NCBI RefSeq assembly: GCF_900167915.1
Contig: NZ_FUYM01000018.1
Coordinates: 1-53,767, forward strand
Direction of reading: 5' to 3'
Source: Rhizorhabdus histidinilytica
Lineage (GTDB): Bacteria > Pseudomonadota > Alphaproteobacteria > Sphingomonadales > Sphingomonadaceae
Length of the DNA stretch: 53,767 bases
Shown: in pieces, positions 15,726-25,045 of the stretch
Position numbering within the stretch: the stretch's first letter is position 1
Layout of the letters: each line of letters opens with the position of its first letter
The notes under the pieces: model-generated
Seen by the model: only the letters and a program-made list of their open reading frames with translations
The model's database searches: none
What the model was told of the DNA's origin: nothing
Made by a program: the position numbers and the translations under genes

Positions 15726-16046
15726 ATGCAGTCAGTCCTGAAAGAGACCGGGCGCGCAGAGTTGGCGATCGTCGTGATCGCCGCCCTCCTGTTCGCCTCC
15801 TTCTGGTTCGCCGGTCCGGCATTCGCCGGCGCCGACACGACCTTCGACACGGCGCTCAACAAGTTCACCGATTTCCTCGAGGGCTCGGGCGGCAAGATCA
15901 TCACGGTGCTTTCGCTCGCGGGCGGCATCGTCGCGCTCGCCTCCGGTCGCTTCTCCATGGGCCAGATCGCCATCCCGGTCGGTGTCGGCGTCGGCGCCGG
16001 CACGGGCATTCCCATCGTCACGTCGACGGTCACCGCGACGATCTGA
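15726..16046 (+). CDS. traA: TraA-type conjugative pilin precursor
   Basis: 106 residues. A long leader ends at A-F-A|G about residue 34. Two hydrophobic helices follow, separated by a short polar turn around GRFSMG, ending in a Gly/Val-rich segment. This is the F-pilin architecture (about 70 residues mature). It is the first gene of the F-type transfer operon, with a GAAGGGAA ribosome site. The pilin would be inserted in the inner membrane and assembled into the pilus. The nearby S26 peptidase raises the possibility that leader removal or cyclisation differs from F. Confidence 0.85.
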   Translation: MQSVLKETGRAELAIVVIAALLFASFWFAGPAFAGADTTFDTALNKFTDFLEGSGGKIITVLSLAGGIVALASGRFSMGQIAIPVGVGVGAGTGIPIVTSTVTATI

Positions 16047-16104
16047 TCATTCCTGCGGTCGGGCGAAGTAGCAGCTTTGACCGACCCAAGGAGAGGGTGG
16101 TGCA

Positions 16105-16395
16105 ATGGCGGCGGATAAGTACGTCATCCCGACTCATCTGGATGATCCCGAGCTGATCGGGCTGTGGACCCTGGATGAGTTCCTGGCGATGGTCATCCCC
16201 TTCGTCTGGGGGATTCTGTCTCAGCACATCCTCATCGGCATGTTGCTTTCGGGTGCGGGCTGGTGGGGTCTCAGAAAAGCGAAGGCAGGCCGGGCGACGT
16301 CATGGCTTCTCCATCTGGCCTACTGGTTTCTTCCGGCCGGCTTCACCGGTCTGAGAGCCACGCCACCCTCGTACCTTCGATTGATGGCGGGGTGA
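16105..16395 (+). CDS. traL: TraL, conjugative pilus assembly membrane protein
   Basis: 96 residues, the usual TraL size. It begins with the family pattern I-P-T-H-L-D-D-P-E-x-I-G-L-W-T-L-D-E. Two membrane helices (about 25-45 and 50-65) and a conserved basic turn follow. TraL is the VirB3-like component that works with the TraC ATPase at the inner membrane. It lies 58 bases after traA and one base before traE. Confidence 0.92.
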   Translation: MAADKYVIPTHLDDPELIGLWTLDEFLAMVIPFVWGILSQHILIGMLLSGAGWWGLRKAKAGRATSWLLHLAYWFLPAGFTGLRATPPSYLRLMAG

Positions 16396-16396
16396 T

Positions 16397-16963
16397 ATGG
16401 AACTTTCCTACAGCCATTCGCACAGCCAGCGGGTCTTGCGGCAGCGGAATCTGCTCGCGATCGTCGCCGTCGGCCTCTGCGCACTGACGATCCTGCTGCT
16501 TATCTTCACGGTGTCGCGGGACCGCGAAATCGTGCTGCAGCCGATCCTGCGATCGCCGGTCACGGTAAGCTCCGCCGGGGTCAGCCGCGAATATCTCGAG
16601 ATGATCACGCGCGACACGGTGGTGCTCACCCTCAATCGCAGCCCGCAGAACCTCGAATACTGGATGAACGCGGTGCTCGATATCACGGCGCCGGCCTCCC
16701 AGGGCAAGGTCAAGGCGGACCTGCTCAAGATCGTGAACGAACAGCGTGGATCTTCGATTTCGCAGTTCTTCACGATCGAAAAGATGGAGCTCGACACGAA
16801 GGGGCTGCGCTCGGAGGTGACGGGCAGTCTGCATACGATCGTCGGCAATCGGGTCATCTCGAACGAGCGGCGGACCTTTCGGTACGACTGGGAATATTCC
16901 GGCCTGTCCCTGAAGCTGATCGGCTTCGGCATGGTGACGGCCGAGCAGGGGAAGGATCAATGA
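16397..16963 (+). CDS. traE: TraE, T4SS inner-membrane/periplasmic protein (VirB5/B8-like position)
   Basis: 188 residues. One N-terminal transmembrane helix (about 19-39) is followed by a periplasmic domain with the TraE-family motif V-S-R-E-Y-L-E-M-I-T-R-D and S-P-Q-N-L-E-Y-W. TraE is a VirB8-like scaffold of the F-type channel. Its stop overlaps the traK start by four bases (ATGA), which indicates coupled translation. Confidence 0.92.
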   Translation: MELSYSHSHSQRVLRQRNLLAIVAVGLCALTILLLIFTVSRDREIVLQPILRSPVTVSSAGVSREYLEMITRDTVVLTLNRSPQNLEYWMNAVLDITAPASQGKVKADLLKIVNEQRGSSISQFFTIEKMELDTKGLRSEVTGSLHTIVGNRVISNERRTFRYDWEYSGLSLKLIGFGMVTAEQGKDQ

Positions 16964-17760
16964 TGTCCGTCTATGTCGTCGGCAGTGCCGCTGCGGGCAC
17001 CGCCTTCCTCTCGCGCGTCAACTGTCATCTGAGCCGTTGCACGGGCGCTGCGCTGATAGGCATTGCCGTTCTGCTGAGCGCGCAGCCCGCCTGGGCCGAT
17101 CAGACCATCATGGCGGCGGACAGCAGCCAGGTCGACTGCCAGGCGTCCGCCAAGGACCTGACGCGTATCAGCCTGGTCGAAGACGAGTTCGCGTCGGTCT
17201 CCAAGATCTCCACCGGCAATCCGACCGATGACTTCTCGGTCGTCAACGAGCCGGTCCGCGGCGACATCTACCTGTCCGTTCCCGACGGATTTGCCCGCCC
17301 GGCGCTCTCCTTCTTCGCCACGAGCAAGCGCGGCTATGTCTACAAGTTCGTCTGCCGGATCGGCGGCGACCAGGCCGCCCAGGTCTTCGTCTCCAATCCG
17401 GCGATCGCAAACGAACGCGCAGCGGAGAACGGTCCGGCCGAGAGGCTCGGGACCCACGATGCCGCGGTCGAGCTGGTGCAGGCGATGTATTCGAATGCGG
17501 TCGCCGACGGCTACGAGATGCGCCAGCGCGCCTTGCGGCCGGTCTATGTTGGCACCCTCAAGGTGCAGATGATCGCGGAATATCGCGGTTCGGAGCTCAG
17601 CGGCAAGGTCCTGCGCATCGAGAACAAGGGTCCGTCAGAGGTCGAGCTGACCGAAGCGATGGTCGCTCCAGCGAGCGCCCTGGCCGTGTCGATCGCCGAG
17701 AGCAAGCTCGCTCCGGGCAAGGTCACCACCGCCTACCTCGTGTCCCAGAACGGAAGGTGA
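16960..17760 (+). CDS. traK: TraK, outer-membrane core complex protein (VirB9-like)
   Basis: 266 residues with a long N-terminal region ending in a signal peptidase-like site (PAWA|DQ near residue 46). The body is mostly beta, as in TraK secretins. With TraB and TraV it forms the core complex spanning the periplasm. The start used overlaps traE. Because the signal region is longer than normal, the true start might be internal, but no better ribosome site is seen. Confidence 0.88.
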   Translation: MMSVYVVGSAAAGTAFLSRVNCHLSRCTGAALIGIAVLLSAQPAWADQTIMAADSSQVDCQASAKDLTRISLVEDEFASVSKISTGNPTDDFSVVNEPVRGDIYLSVPDGFARPALSFFATSKRGYVYKFVCRIGGDQAAQVFVSNPAIANERAAENGPAERLGTHDAAVELVQAMYSNAVADGYEMRQRALRPVYVGTLKVQMIAEYRGSELSGKVLRIENKGPSEVELTEAMVAPASALAVSIAESKLAPGKVTTAYLVSQNGR

Positions 17761-17764
17761 GGAC

Positions 17765-19090
17765 ATGGCATTATTCGATTTCCTGAATCGCAAGCGTCCC
17801 GCTCTTGATGGGGCTTCGGACGAGGGCGTATCTCCTGTCGCCAGCGATCTCACCGCGAACGAAGCCGTTCGCCGCAAGCAGCGCCTGCTGCTGGCCGGGG
17901 TGGCGGGCGCCGGCCTGATCCTCTCCTCGTTCTGGATCTTCAGCGGCGATGAGAAGGGCGACAAGCTCGCCGACGACGGCACGAGCGAGGTCACCGTTTC
18001 GACCAAGGACCTGGTGAACCGCAATCTCTCGCAGCAGGAGTGGATGGCGCTCTCGGAGAACCGCTTCCAGTCCACCGAAAATCAGTTGAAGTCGATCGAC
18101 GGCCAGAACCGCCGGCTGGAGATGCTGACCGCCCAGGTGGAGGCGCTCAAGGGCCAGAACCAGGCAATGCAGGCCGACGGCCAGCGCGTGCTGTCGGCCT
18201 ATCAAGCCGAGAACGAGCAGCTGCGGCGGCAGATCAATGCGCGCCCGGCCGCCACGCCGCCCGCGCCCGGCCCGGCGGCGCTCTACGGCCCGAACGGACC
18301 GCAGGCTTACCAGCGTCCCGACGGTGCCCCAGGCGCCGCGGCGCGCGGACCGGTGGGCACCGCAAGCGAGGTGAAGCTTGTCAGCTTCAACACGGCGGAG
18401 ACGGGGAACGCCACGCGGGTCGCCAAAGGCAACACCACCTACACGGACAGCGTCAATTATTTGCCGCCGAACAGCTTCGCGAGGGCGAAGGTGATCGTCG
18501 GCGTCGACGCGAGCGCCGGCGTGAACAGCCAGACCGACCCGCTTCCGGTGGTGCTCCGCGTTACGGGGCCCGCGCGTTCGGTCTATCAGAACGGCCGGCT
18601 GCTTACGACCAAGATCGAAGGCTGTCTCATCAACGGCGCGGCGCGCGGCGATCTTTCGAGCGAGAAAGTCTACGTCAAGCTGCAAAAGATGACCTGCCCG
18701 CAGCCGGGCGGCCGCTACGCCGTGTCGGAGGTGAAGGGATTCATTGCCTTCGGCGGCAAGACCGGCGTGCGGGGAAGGGTGGTGTCCCGCGAGGGCTCGC
18801 TCGTCACCCAGGCGTTCCTGGCCGGGCTCGCCGGCGGCTTCGGCCGCGGCTTCTCCGCGAATGCCAACAGCGTGTTCCAGGGAACGAACATCACCACGAA
18901 CGGGCAGCGCGACAAGCTTTCGACGGGCGAAATCCTCGAAGGCGGCTTTGGCGAAGGCGTCGCGCAGTCGGGCGACATGGTGTCGAAATATCTGATCGAG
19001 CGCGCCGAGCAATATCAGCCGGTGATCGAAATGCCGACCGGGATCGATGTCGAAATTGTTTTCTTGGAGGGTGTCTATGTCCGCAATTGA
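17765..19090 (+). CDS. traB: TraB, T4SS core complex scaffold (VirB10-like)
   Basis: 441 residues. A cytoplasmic N-terminus of about 40 residues and one transmembrane helix (about 39-58) come first. A coiled coil at about 85-150 and a Pro/Ala-rich linker follow. The conserved C-terminal VirB10/TraB domain contains V-K-L-V-S-F-N, the L-P-P-N-S-F-A-R-A-K-V-I-V-G-V-D-A block, and the final E-I-V-F-L-E-G-V-Y. It energises and links inner and outer membrane parts of the channel. It overlaps the next gene by 14 bases. Confidence 0.93.
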   Translation: MALFDFLNRKRPALDGASDEGVSPVASDLTANEAVRRKQRLLLAGVAGAGLILSSFWIFSGDEKGDKLADDGTSEVTVSTKDLVNRNLSQQEWMALSENRFQSTENQLKSIDGQNRRLEMLTAQVEALKGQNQAMQADGQRVLSAYQAENEQLRRQINARPAATPPAPGPAALYGPNGPQAYQRPDGAPGAAARGPVGTASEVKLVSFNTAETGNATRVAKGNTTYTDSVNYLPPNSFARAKVIVGVDASAGVNSQTDPLPVVLRVTGPARSVYQNGRLLTTKIEGCLINGAARGDLSSEKVYVKLQKMTCPQPGGRYAVSEVKGFIAFGGKTGVRGRVVSREGSLVTQAFLAGLAGGFGRGFSANANSVFQGTNITTNGQRDKLSTGEILEGGFGEGVAQSGDMVSKYLIERAEQYQPVIEMPTGIDVEIVFLEGVYVRN

Positions 19091-19949
19091 TCGTGTCCGC
19101 TCGCTCACTCGGCGATCGCGCCTTCTGGTTGCGACCGGCGCGGCCCTGAGCGTCGCGGGCATCGCGCTGGCCGCAGATGTGGGCAGCGCCGAAAGCCAGG
19201 TGCAGGCGCTCCTGAAGGCGCGGTTACCCAAGACTGCCGTGAGTGCGATCGACTGCGGCAAAATTGCGGGCCTGTGCGAGATCACCGCGGGCGAGAACCT
19301 ATTCTATGTCGACACCAGCGCCCGCTATCTGGTGATCGGGCGCGTCTATGACATGCAGACCCGTCAGGACATAACGGCGGCGCGCCTGCTCGAGATGAAC
19401 CCCGACATGCTGGTCGGCTCCTCCGCGCGGGCAAACGCGCTTGCCGCCGGCGGCGAGGAGGAGGCGGGCCAGCAGCTGGCGGCAGCACCTGCACGGCTCG
19501 AGCGGCCGGCAAGTCCCGCCAAGGCGCGAACGCTTTCGCTCTCGAGCCTGCCGAAGGATGGCGCGATCGTCTGGGGGAATCCGGCGGGCCCGACCGTCAC
19601 GGTCTTTTCGGATTTTCGCTGCGGCTATTGCCGGGCGCTGACTGGCGTTCTCAAGGACATGAACGTGCGCGTGGTCGAGCGGCCGATCTCGGTGCTGGGA
19701 AGCCGGGATCTCGCCGACCGGGTTTACTGCGCCAAGAACCGCGAGGCTGCGCTCCATGCCGCCTATGCCGGGCAGCCGATAAAGGGCGAGGCTTCGTGCA
19801 ACACGGCCGGCCTCGATGCGAACGAGGCCTTCGCGCAGCGGAACGGCCTCAATGGCACTCCCGTCATCGTGCGTAGCGATGGCGCGATGATCGAAGGATA
19901 TCGCCCCCGGGCTTTCCTTGAAGCATGGCTTCGGGAGGCGCGGTCATGA
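19077..19949 (+). CDS. dsbC: DsbC-like periplasmic disulfide isomerase
   Basis: 290 residues starting at ATG 19077, behind a GGAGGG site. A signal peptide precedes residue about 33. A DsbC/G-like dimerisation domain follows, then a variable Ala-rich linker. The thioredoxin domain has C182-G-Y-C185 in F-S-D-F-R-C-G-Y-C. The cis-Pro loop is G-T-P-V-I-V. It would shuffle disulfides in the Cys-rich periplasmic Tra proteins (TraU, TraN, TraH) encoded downstream. It overlaps traB at its start and traV at its end. Confidence 0.9.
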   Translation: MSAIDRVRSLTRRSRLLVATGAALSVAGIALAADVGSAESQVQALLKARLPKTAVSAIDCGKIAGLCEITAGENLFYVDTSARYLVIGRVYDMQTRQDITAARLLEMNPDMLVGSSARANALAAGGEEEAGQQLAAAPARLERPASPAKARTLSLSSLPKDGAIVWGNPAGPTVTVFSDFRCGYCRALTGVLKDMNVRVVERPISVLGSRDLADRVYCAKNREAALHAAYAGQPIKGEASCNTAGLDANEAFAQRNGLNGTPVIVRSDGAMIEGYRPRAFLEAWLREARS

Positions 19950-20926
19950 GAAACGCTGCGTTGCATAGCCCCTGGCGCCGTCTCGGCGCGCCGCTGCTGC
20001 TTTCGACCGCTCTTGCGCTTGGAGGTTGCGCAGCGCTCGGCGGAAATGTGCGCGGCGACTTTTCCTGCGCTGCTCCTGATGGCGTCTGCGCGCCGAGCGC
20101 AACGATCGATGACCGCGCGCTTGCCATGATTACGGCAGATGCAGCTGAAGGGGTCGCGCTTCCGGCTGACGCTGCCCCGCGTTCCACCAGGGATCGGAGC
20201 CGTCTTGGCTCATCGAGGCGGACCGCCGCCACTGTCCCCGCCGATCCAGCCCGGACGCGCGAGAAGGTGCTCAGGATCGTCTTCCAGCCCTACATCGACG
20301 AGCGCGGCCGCCTGCATGAGAAAAGCGCCATACATGCGGTCGTCGCGAGCGGTGAATGGCAGCAGAGCCTTGCGCAGACCGTCCCATCCAATGCGCGTCT
20401 GGACTACGCGCTAGGGGTCCCGGAGAGTCTGGCCGATGCCGTCGACCGCGTCGACCCGCCGGGTGGGTCGCCTGGTGTTGGGGATCCTGCTGCGCCGGAT
20501 CCCGATGCCGTCGCTGCCGCGCGTGCGAGGAGAGGCGACCCGCTCGAGACAATCAAGGCGGATGTCGCCGCGCGGCTCGCGCAAAAGCAAAAAAGCCCAG
20601 CAGCCGCAGCCCCCGCGGATGGTGTTGCCCACGCACCATCCGTAACCGCCTCGCCGGCGCCCTTGTCCCCCTCTGGGGCGCCGGCGGGCGGCCATGCGAG
20701 GGAGCCGGCGGCTTCTGCGGCGCCGCCGACGACGATCTCTGCGGCGGGCGAAAAGGCCGTCGAACGGGTGAAAAGCGATCCCGCCTATCGGCAGATTGCC
20801 GGGTCCGCTGCGAAGGATGCGCGTGATGCCGCCGCTGATGGCACTCCCGTCGCCTCGAAGCCGAACCTATCTGCGCCGACCGTTCGCGCCGCGGACTTCC
20901 CCGCCTCAGTGCCGGAGGATCATTGA
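19946..20926 (+). CDS. traV: TraV, outer-membrane lipoprotein (VirB7-like)
   Basis: 326 residues from ATG 19946. The lipobox L-G-G-C ends at about residue 33, so the mature protein is a lipoprotein. The next segment has the TraV Cys pair (F-S-C ... G-V-C). The long remaining part is Ala/Pro-rich and low complexity apart from a short conserved region (VLRIVFQPYIDERGRLHE). This region also resembles the TraV C-terminal extension in related plasmids. It anchors the TraK ring in the outer membrane. Confidence 0.88.
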   Translation: MRNAALHSPWRRLGAPLLLSTALALGGCAALGGNVRGDFSCAAPDGVCAPSATIDDRALAMITADAAEGVALPADAAPRSTRDRSRLGSSRRTAATVPADPARTREKVLRIVFQPYIDERGRLHEKSAIHAVVASGEWQQSLAQTVPSNARLDYALGVPESLADAVDRVDPPGGSPGVGDPAAPDPDAVAAARARRGDPLETIKADVAARLAQKQKSPAAAAPADGVAHAPSVTASPAPLSPSGAPAGGHAREPAASAAPPTTISAAGEKAVERVKSDPAYRQIAGSAAKDARDAAADGTPVASKPNLSAPTVRAADFPASVPEDH

Positions 20927-20927
20927 G

Positions 20928-23519
20928 ATGGCGGGGAAGGGCGGCTTCTTCGAGAGCCTTCTTTCAGGGATCCTCGGCGACAGCCAGCGTCCCGATGCGG
21001 ATCGGCCGGAGCTTGGCGTGCCCATGCTGGCCGACTGGCTCCCTTATCGCAGCTTCGACGCAAAGACGGGCGTGTTCTACAACAGCGCGTCGCGGGGCTT
21101 TGTGATCGAGGCAGCTCCCTTGATCGGTGCAGACGAACGGACAGGGGAGATCCTCACCCAGTTCCTTTCCGAAGCGATCCCCGCGCCGGGATGCCTGCAA
21201 TTCCACCAGTGGATGAGTCCGCGCGTGTCCGAGCGTCTCTCGCGCTGGTATCTTCCGCGCTACTCGGCTCGCGGCGTCTACGAGCGCATGGCGAAGCACC
21301 GCATCGACTTCCTGACCGACGGGGTGTGGCGCTCGCTCTCCGCGGATGCGCCATTCTCGCTGCGGAACCACCGTGTGGCGATCTCCTACTCGACCCCGGA
21401 ATCCTCGAGCGTGTCTGTCGAGGAAATCGTGGCGGTGATGGACGGTCTGATCTCGGCCCTCGCATCGATCAATGTGCCGGCCCGCAAGATGGATCCGACC
21501 GACCTCATCGGGTGGATCGACGACATAACCTCGCCGACCACTGCGGCGGGGGAGGACGTCGTCAACTACAATCCGCTCGATCCGATTGCGGACCAGGCGG
21601 TGCGCCGGGATGTGGAGCTTCACATCGAGCCCGATCGCATGCTGCTCAGAACCGAGCGATTTCGGCCAACCGGGGCGACGGTGGACGAGGCGCCCGAGAT
21701 CGGTGAGATTCTGCCGGACGTCTTCGACGTTCGCTCATTCTCGGTCCGGAACCTGCCGAGCCGCTGGGCGCCGTGGGATGTCGCCCGGCTCATTGGCGAC
21801 ATGTTCACCGACAAGCTCAGGATGCCATGTCCGGTCGCGACAAATCTGTGCGTCGAGTTCCCCGATCCGCTGGCATCGTCGAACAAGGCGAGCTTCAAGT
21901 TCATGCGCACCACGAGCCTTGCGGACTCCAAGTCGGCGCGCTTCCTGCCGCAGCTGCGCGAGCAAAGCCAGGAATGGCGTTACGTCAACGACGAGCTGCG
22001 CCAGGGGCGCAAGCTGGTGCGTGTCTTCTTCAGCGTGACCTCCTTCTCGCCGAAGGGCAGGGGGGACGCCAACGAACGCGTGCTCAAATCGGTTTATCGC
22101 GCAGCGGGCTGGGACCTGCTCGACGATCGGTACCTGCAGGTGATGGGCCTTTTGTGCGCCATGCCCATGACAATGGCGAACGGGCTTGCACGCGACCTCG
22201 AGCGCATGAAGCGGATGCGCACATTGCTCACGACAACGGCGGCGAACCTGGCCCCGATCCAGGGCGAGTATCTCGGCGGCCAGGTGCCGCATCTCATGCT
22301 CATCGGTCGGCGTGGACAACCCTTCTTCTGGAGTCCGTTCGAGAATGCGGCGGGCAACCACAATGTCGCCGTCTTCGGCAAATCGGGGTCGGGCAAATCC
22401 GTGACGCTGCAGGAGCTCTGTGCCTCCCTTTGCGGTGCCGGCGCGCGCGTCGTCGTGATCGACGACGGTCGCTCCTTCGAGCACTCCGCCAAGCTCCAGG
22501 GCGGCGCGTTCGTCGAATTTACGATGTCGTCCGGCTTCTGCCTCAACCCCTTCAGCATGATCGATGAGGAGCTGGCCCGCAGCGACGAGGATTACCTGCT
22601 CGACTGCATGGCGATGCTCAAAGCCATCGTGAACCAGATGTCGCGCCACATCGACCGGCTGAACGATACCGAGCGTGGCCTCATCGACGGGGCCGTTAAC
22701 AGCGTCTGGAGCGAAAAGGGACGCCAGGGCTCGATCGACGACGTGATCGCTGCGCTCGAAGCCACCGGAAATGGCCTTGCCATGGATCTTGGCATCGCCA
22801 TGCGCCCCTTTTCGTCGGCAGGGACGTACGGGCGATTTTTCCAGGGCGAGGTATCGTTCGAACTGTCGGCGCAGCTCACGGTGTTCGAGCTCTCCGACCT
22901 TTCATCCCGCGAGGAACTGCGCAGCGTCGTGCTGACCGCGATCATGTTCATGTCGCAGCAGATGATGCGCAAAGTCGATCGTTCGGTCCCGAAGGCGCTG
23001 CTTCTGGATGAAGCGTGGCAGATGCTGCGCGGCGGTGCGATGGCCGATTTCATCGAGACCTATGCTCGCACCTGCCGGAAATATGGCGCGGCGCTGGTGA
23101 CGGCGACGCAGTCCCTGAACGATTACTATAAGTCGGCCGGGTCCGTCGCGGCGCTGGAGAACTCCGACTGGTTCGTCATTCTCCAGCAGAAGCCCGAGAC
23201 AATCGCGGACTTCAAGAAGCACGACCGCTTTGAGATGGACGACTATACCGACGCGCTGCTGCGGTCCTTGAAGATCAACGGCCGCGAATATTCCGACATC
23301 CTTATCAAGGGCCCCGAGACCCTGGCCGTCGGCAGGCTGGTGCTCGATCCGTTCTCGGCCACCGTCTATTCGTCGAGCCCGGCTATCTACGCGGCGATCG
23401 AGGCGCTGGTCGCGCGAGGGCTAAGCATGGATGAGGCGATCGAACGGGTCGCCTTCCCCGGCAATCCGGAAAAGTGGGCGTCGCACGAGCAAGTCGACGT
23501 TGCCGAGGCGGCGGAGTAG
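20928..23519 (+). CDS. traC: TraC, conjugation ATPase (VirB4-like)
   Basis: 863 residues, starting at ATG 20928 behind GGAGG one base after the traV stop. An N-terminal TraC domain comes first. Walker A is G-K-S-G-S-G-K-S at about residues 484-491, and Walker B is K-A-L-L-L-D-E-A-W at about 690. The motif T-A-T-Q-S-L-N-D-Y-Y follows. TraC powers pilus extension and retraction at the cytoplasmic face with TraL. Length matches F TraC (875). Confidence 0.96.
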   Translation: MAGKGGFFESLLSGILGDSQRPDADRPELGVPMLADWLPYRSFDAKTGVFYNSASRGFVIEAAPLIGADERTGEILTQFLSEAIPAPGCLQFHQWMSPRVSERLSRWYLPRYSARGVYERMAKHRIDFLTDGVWRSLSADAPFSLRNHRVAISYSTPESSSVSVEEIVAVMDGLISALASINVPARKMDPTDLIGWIDDITSPTTAAGEDVVNYNPLDPIADQAVRRDVELHIEPDRMLLRTERFRPTGATVDEAPEIGEILPDVFDVRSFSVRNLPSRWAPWDVARLIGDMFTDKLRMPCPVATNLCVEFPDPLASSNKASFKFMRTTSLADSKSARFLPQLREQSQEWRYVNDELRQGRKLVRVFFSVTSFSPKGRGDANERVLKSVYRAAGWDLLDDRYLQVMGLLCAMPMTMANGLARDLERMKRMRTLLTTTAANLAPIQGEYLGGQVPHLMLIGRRGQPFFWSPFENAAGNHNVAVFGKSGSGKSVTLQELCASLCGAGARVVVIDDGRSFEHSAKLQGGAFVEFTMSSGFCLNPFSMIDEELARSDEDYLLDCMAMLKAIVNQMSRHIDRLNDTERGLIDGAVNSVWSEKGRQGSIDDVIAALEATGNGLAMDLGIAMRPFSSAGTYGRFFQGEVSFELSAQLTVFELSDLSSREELRSVVLTAIMFMSQQMMRKVDRSVPKALLLDEAWQMLRGGAMADFIETYARTCRKYGAALVTATQSLNDYYKSAGSVAALENSDWFVILQQKPETIADFKKHDRFEMDDYTDALLRSLKINGREYSDILIKGPETLAVGRLVLDPFSATVYSSSPAIYAAIEALVARGLSMDEAIERVAFPGNPEKWASHEQVDVAEAAE

Positions 23520-23522
23520 GCC

Positions 23523-23882
23523 ATGGATGCCGCAGCGCACAGGAGGAATGGCGCGGACATCGCGGTCGGGCGACAGCCCGCCCTGCGGAGCTTGCTCCAT
23601 TTCTATCTGCACTTGATCGGCTTCACGGCATCGACGCTCTTGCTGACCTGGGGGCTGTTCGCGCTCTTCTTCGTGGCGCTCGGGGGTTTCTCGCTCGATG
23701 GGCTCATGCACCAGCTCAACAATTTGACGGCCCGCTACGTCGCCGCGTCTCCTGACCGCATCGCGTCATTCAAGAACATCTTCATCGCCGCACATCTCCT
23801 GATTGCCGCCGGACTGATCGTTCTGCGCCGCGAGAAGATCGTGCCTGCGGCCCTGCCCGAAGGAAAAGCTGATCATGGCTGA
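23523..23882 (+). CDS. small membrane protein of the tra operon, unknown
   Basis: 119 residues with two clear transmembrane helices (about 27-52 and 85-102) joined by a soluble loop of about 30 residues. It starts three bases after the traC stop and overlaps trbI by eight bases, so it is an integral part of the operon. No F-plasmid counterpart was recognised. Position between traC and trbI suggests an inner-membrane accessory factor of pilus assembly. Confidence 0.7.
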   Translation: MDAAAHRRNGADIAVGRQPALRSLLHFYLHLIGFTASTLLLTWGLFALFFVALGGFSLDGLMHQLNNLTARYVAASPDRIASFKNIFIAAHLLIAAGLIVLRREKIVPAALPEGKADHG

Positions 23883-24528
23883 ACAGACCGAGCTCGACCT
23901 GCCGTCCCCTGCGCCCCAACCGGCGGCCGCAGCGAAGCGCGCAATTTTCGCGGGCTTCTCGTCCGTTCAGATCGTCGCGGGCCTTCTGGTCATTGGTGTC
24001 CTGATATGGGGGATGTGGGTCACAAAGGCGCTGATCACGCCCAAGCAGGAGCGGATCGTTTCCGCGCGGCTGTCCTCGATCGTCGGCGAGTATGTCCAGG
24101 CACAAGCGCGCTCCACCTCTCCGCCGGCGCAAGTCGAGGCGGAGATGCGCAAGTTCATGGCATCGCTGGACAAGGAGCTCGAGCGGCGAAGCTCGGGCGG
24201 TGAGATCGTGCTCGTCGGGGAAGCCGTTCTCACGAAGAATGTCCCCGACATCACCGACAAGCTGAAGGAGGCGGTCTATGCATCCGGCGTTGCTCGGCCG
24301 AAGCAAGCATCGGCTCTGGAGCTTCAGCAGCTCGAGCAGCAGGCCATGCTCGCGGCACAGCCGCAGCAGCCCATGACGGCGCAGCCCGCGGCGCCGGTCG
24401 GATACCCGGATCCCATGGCACCGGCGCCTATGATGCCCGGGGCGCCGGCCGCGTCAGCGCCCCAGTACGAGCCGCCGGCTGCCACCGTTTCAACCTTTGG
24501 AGGTCCCGATGGCAGCGGCGGTCAATGA
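23875..24528 (+). CDS. trbI: TrbI, F-type pilus assembly protein
   Basis: 217 residues. One N-terminal transmembrane helix (about 30-55) is followed by the TrbI domain with S-A-R-L-S-S-I-V-G-E-Y-V and L-V-G-E-A-V-L-T-K-N-V-P-D-I-T. The C-terminal 65 residues are Gln/Pro/Ala-rich and not part of the core. In F, TrbI modulates pilus retraction. It overlaps the S26 peptidase gene by 20 bases. Confidence 0.88.
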   Translation: MAEQTELDLPSPAPQPAAAAKRAIFAGFSSVQIVAGLLVIGVLIWGMWVTKALITPKQERIVSARLSSIVGEYVQAQARSTSPPAQVEAEMRKFMASLDKELERRSSGGEIVLVGEAVLTKNVPDITDKLKEAVYASGVARPKQASALELQQLEQQAMLAAQPQQPMTAQPAAPVGYPDPMAPAPMMPGAPAASAPQYEPPAATVSTFGGPDGSGGQ

Positions 24529-25045
24529 CGCGGCGAAGCGGGGCTGGCGACCGAACCCGAAGCTTTGGCTTCTGCTTGGCGCCTTCGTCGGCGGAAGCGT
24601 TGCCCTGACAGGGCTGGCAGATTGGAGCGACGACCACCTTTTCCTCGTCAATACGACGGACTCCCTGCCGAACTGGGCCTTCCTCATCGAGCGGGGCCGC
24701 CTGCCTGCCAAGGGAGAGTTCATATTTTTCGATCCGCCGGCGAGCGCGCTGTTGCGCCGCCATTTTGGCGCCAGGCCAAGGATGTTTGGAAAGAAGGTCT
24801 ATGCTGTCGCGGGAGACGTGATCGCGCATGACGGCATGACGGTAACGATCAACGGCGTTCCGACTGTTCGCATGAAGCCCTTCACCAAGGCGGGCGAACG
24901 CCTTGTGCCCGGTGCGACGGGGGTCGTGCCCCCAGGCTGCTATTTCGCGGCGACGCCGCACAAGGACGGCTTCGACAGTCGCTATGCCGAGATCGGCTTT
25001 GTTTGCGGCCGGCAAGTCATCGGAACCGGGGAGCCGATCCTGTGA
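24509..25045 (+). CDS. S26-family conjugative transfer peptidase (TraF of RP4/TrhF type)
   Basis: 178 residues from ATG 24509 behind GGAGG. After one transmembrane helix (about 20-40) come the S26 motifs: the Ser in N-T-T-D-S-L-P, and the Lys in G-K-K-V-Y-A-V-A-G-D, then R-Y-A-E-I-G-F-V in box E. In RP4 and H-type plasmids this enzyme processes and cyclises the pilin. Finding it in an F-type operon beside TraA suggests it matures the pilin here. Its stop overlaps the traW start. Confidence 0.88.
   Translation: MAAAVNDAAKRGWRPNPKLWLLLGAFVGGSVALTGLADWSDDHLFLVNTTDSLPNWAFLIERGRLPAKGEFIFFDPPASALLRRHFGARPRMFGKKVYAVAGDVIAHDGMTVTINGVPTVRMKPFTKAGERLVPGATGVVPPGCYFAATPHKDGFDSRYAEIGFVCGRQVIGTGEPIL

Noticed and set aside
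17771..19285. 504-codon open frame on the minus strand opposite traB and dsbC
   Set aside because: Arg/Ala/His-rich composition with no domain, mirrors the codon pattern of traB; a shadow of high-GC coding sequence.
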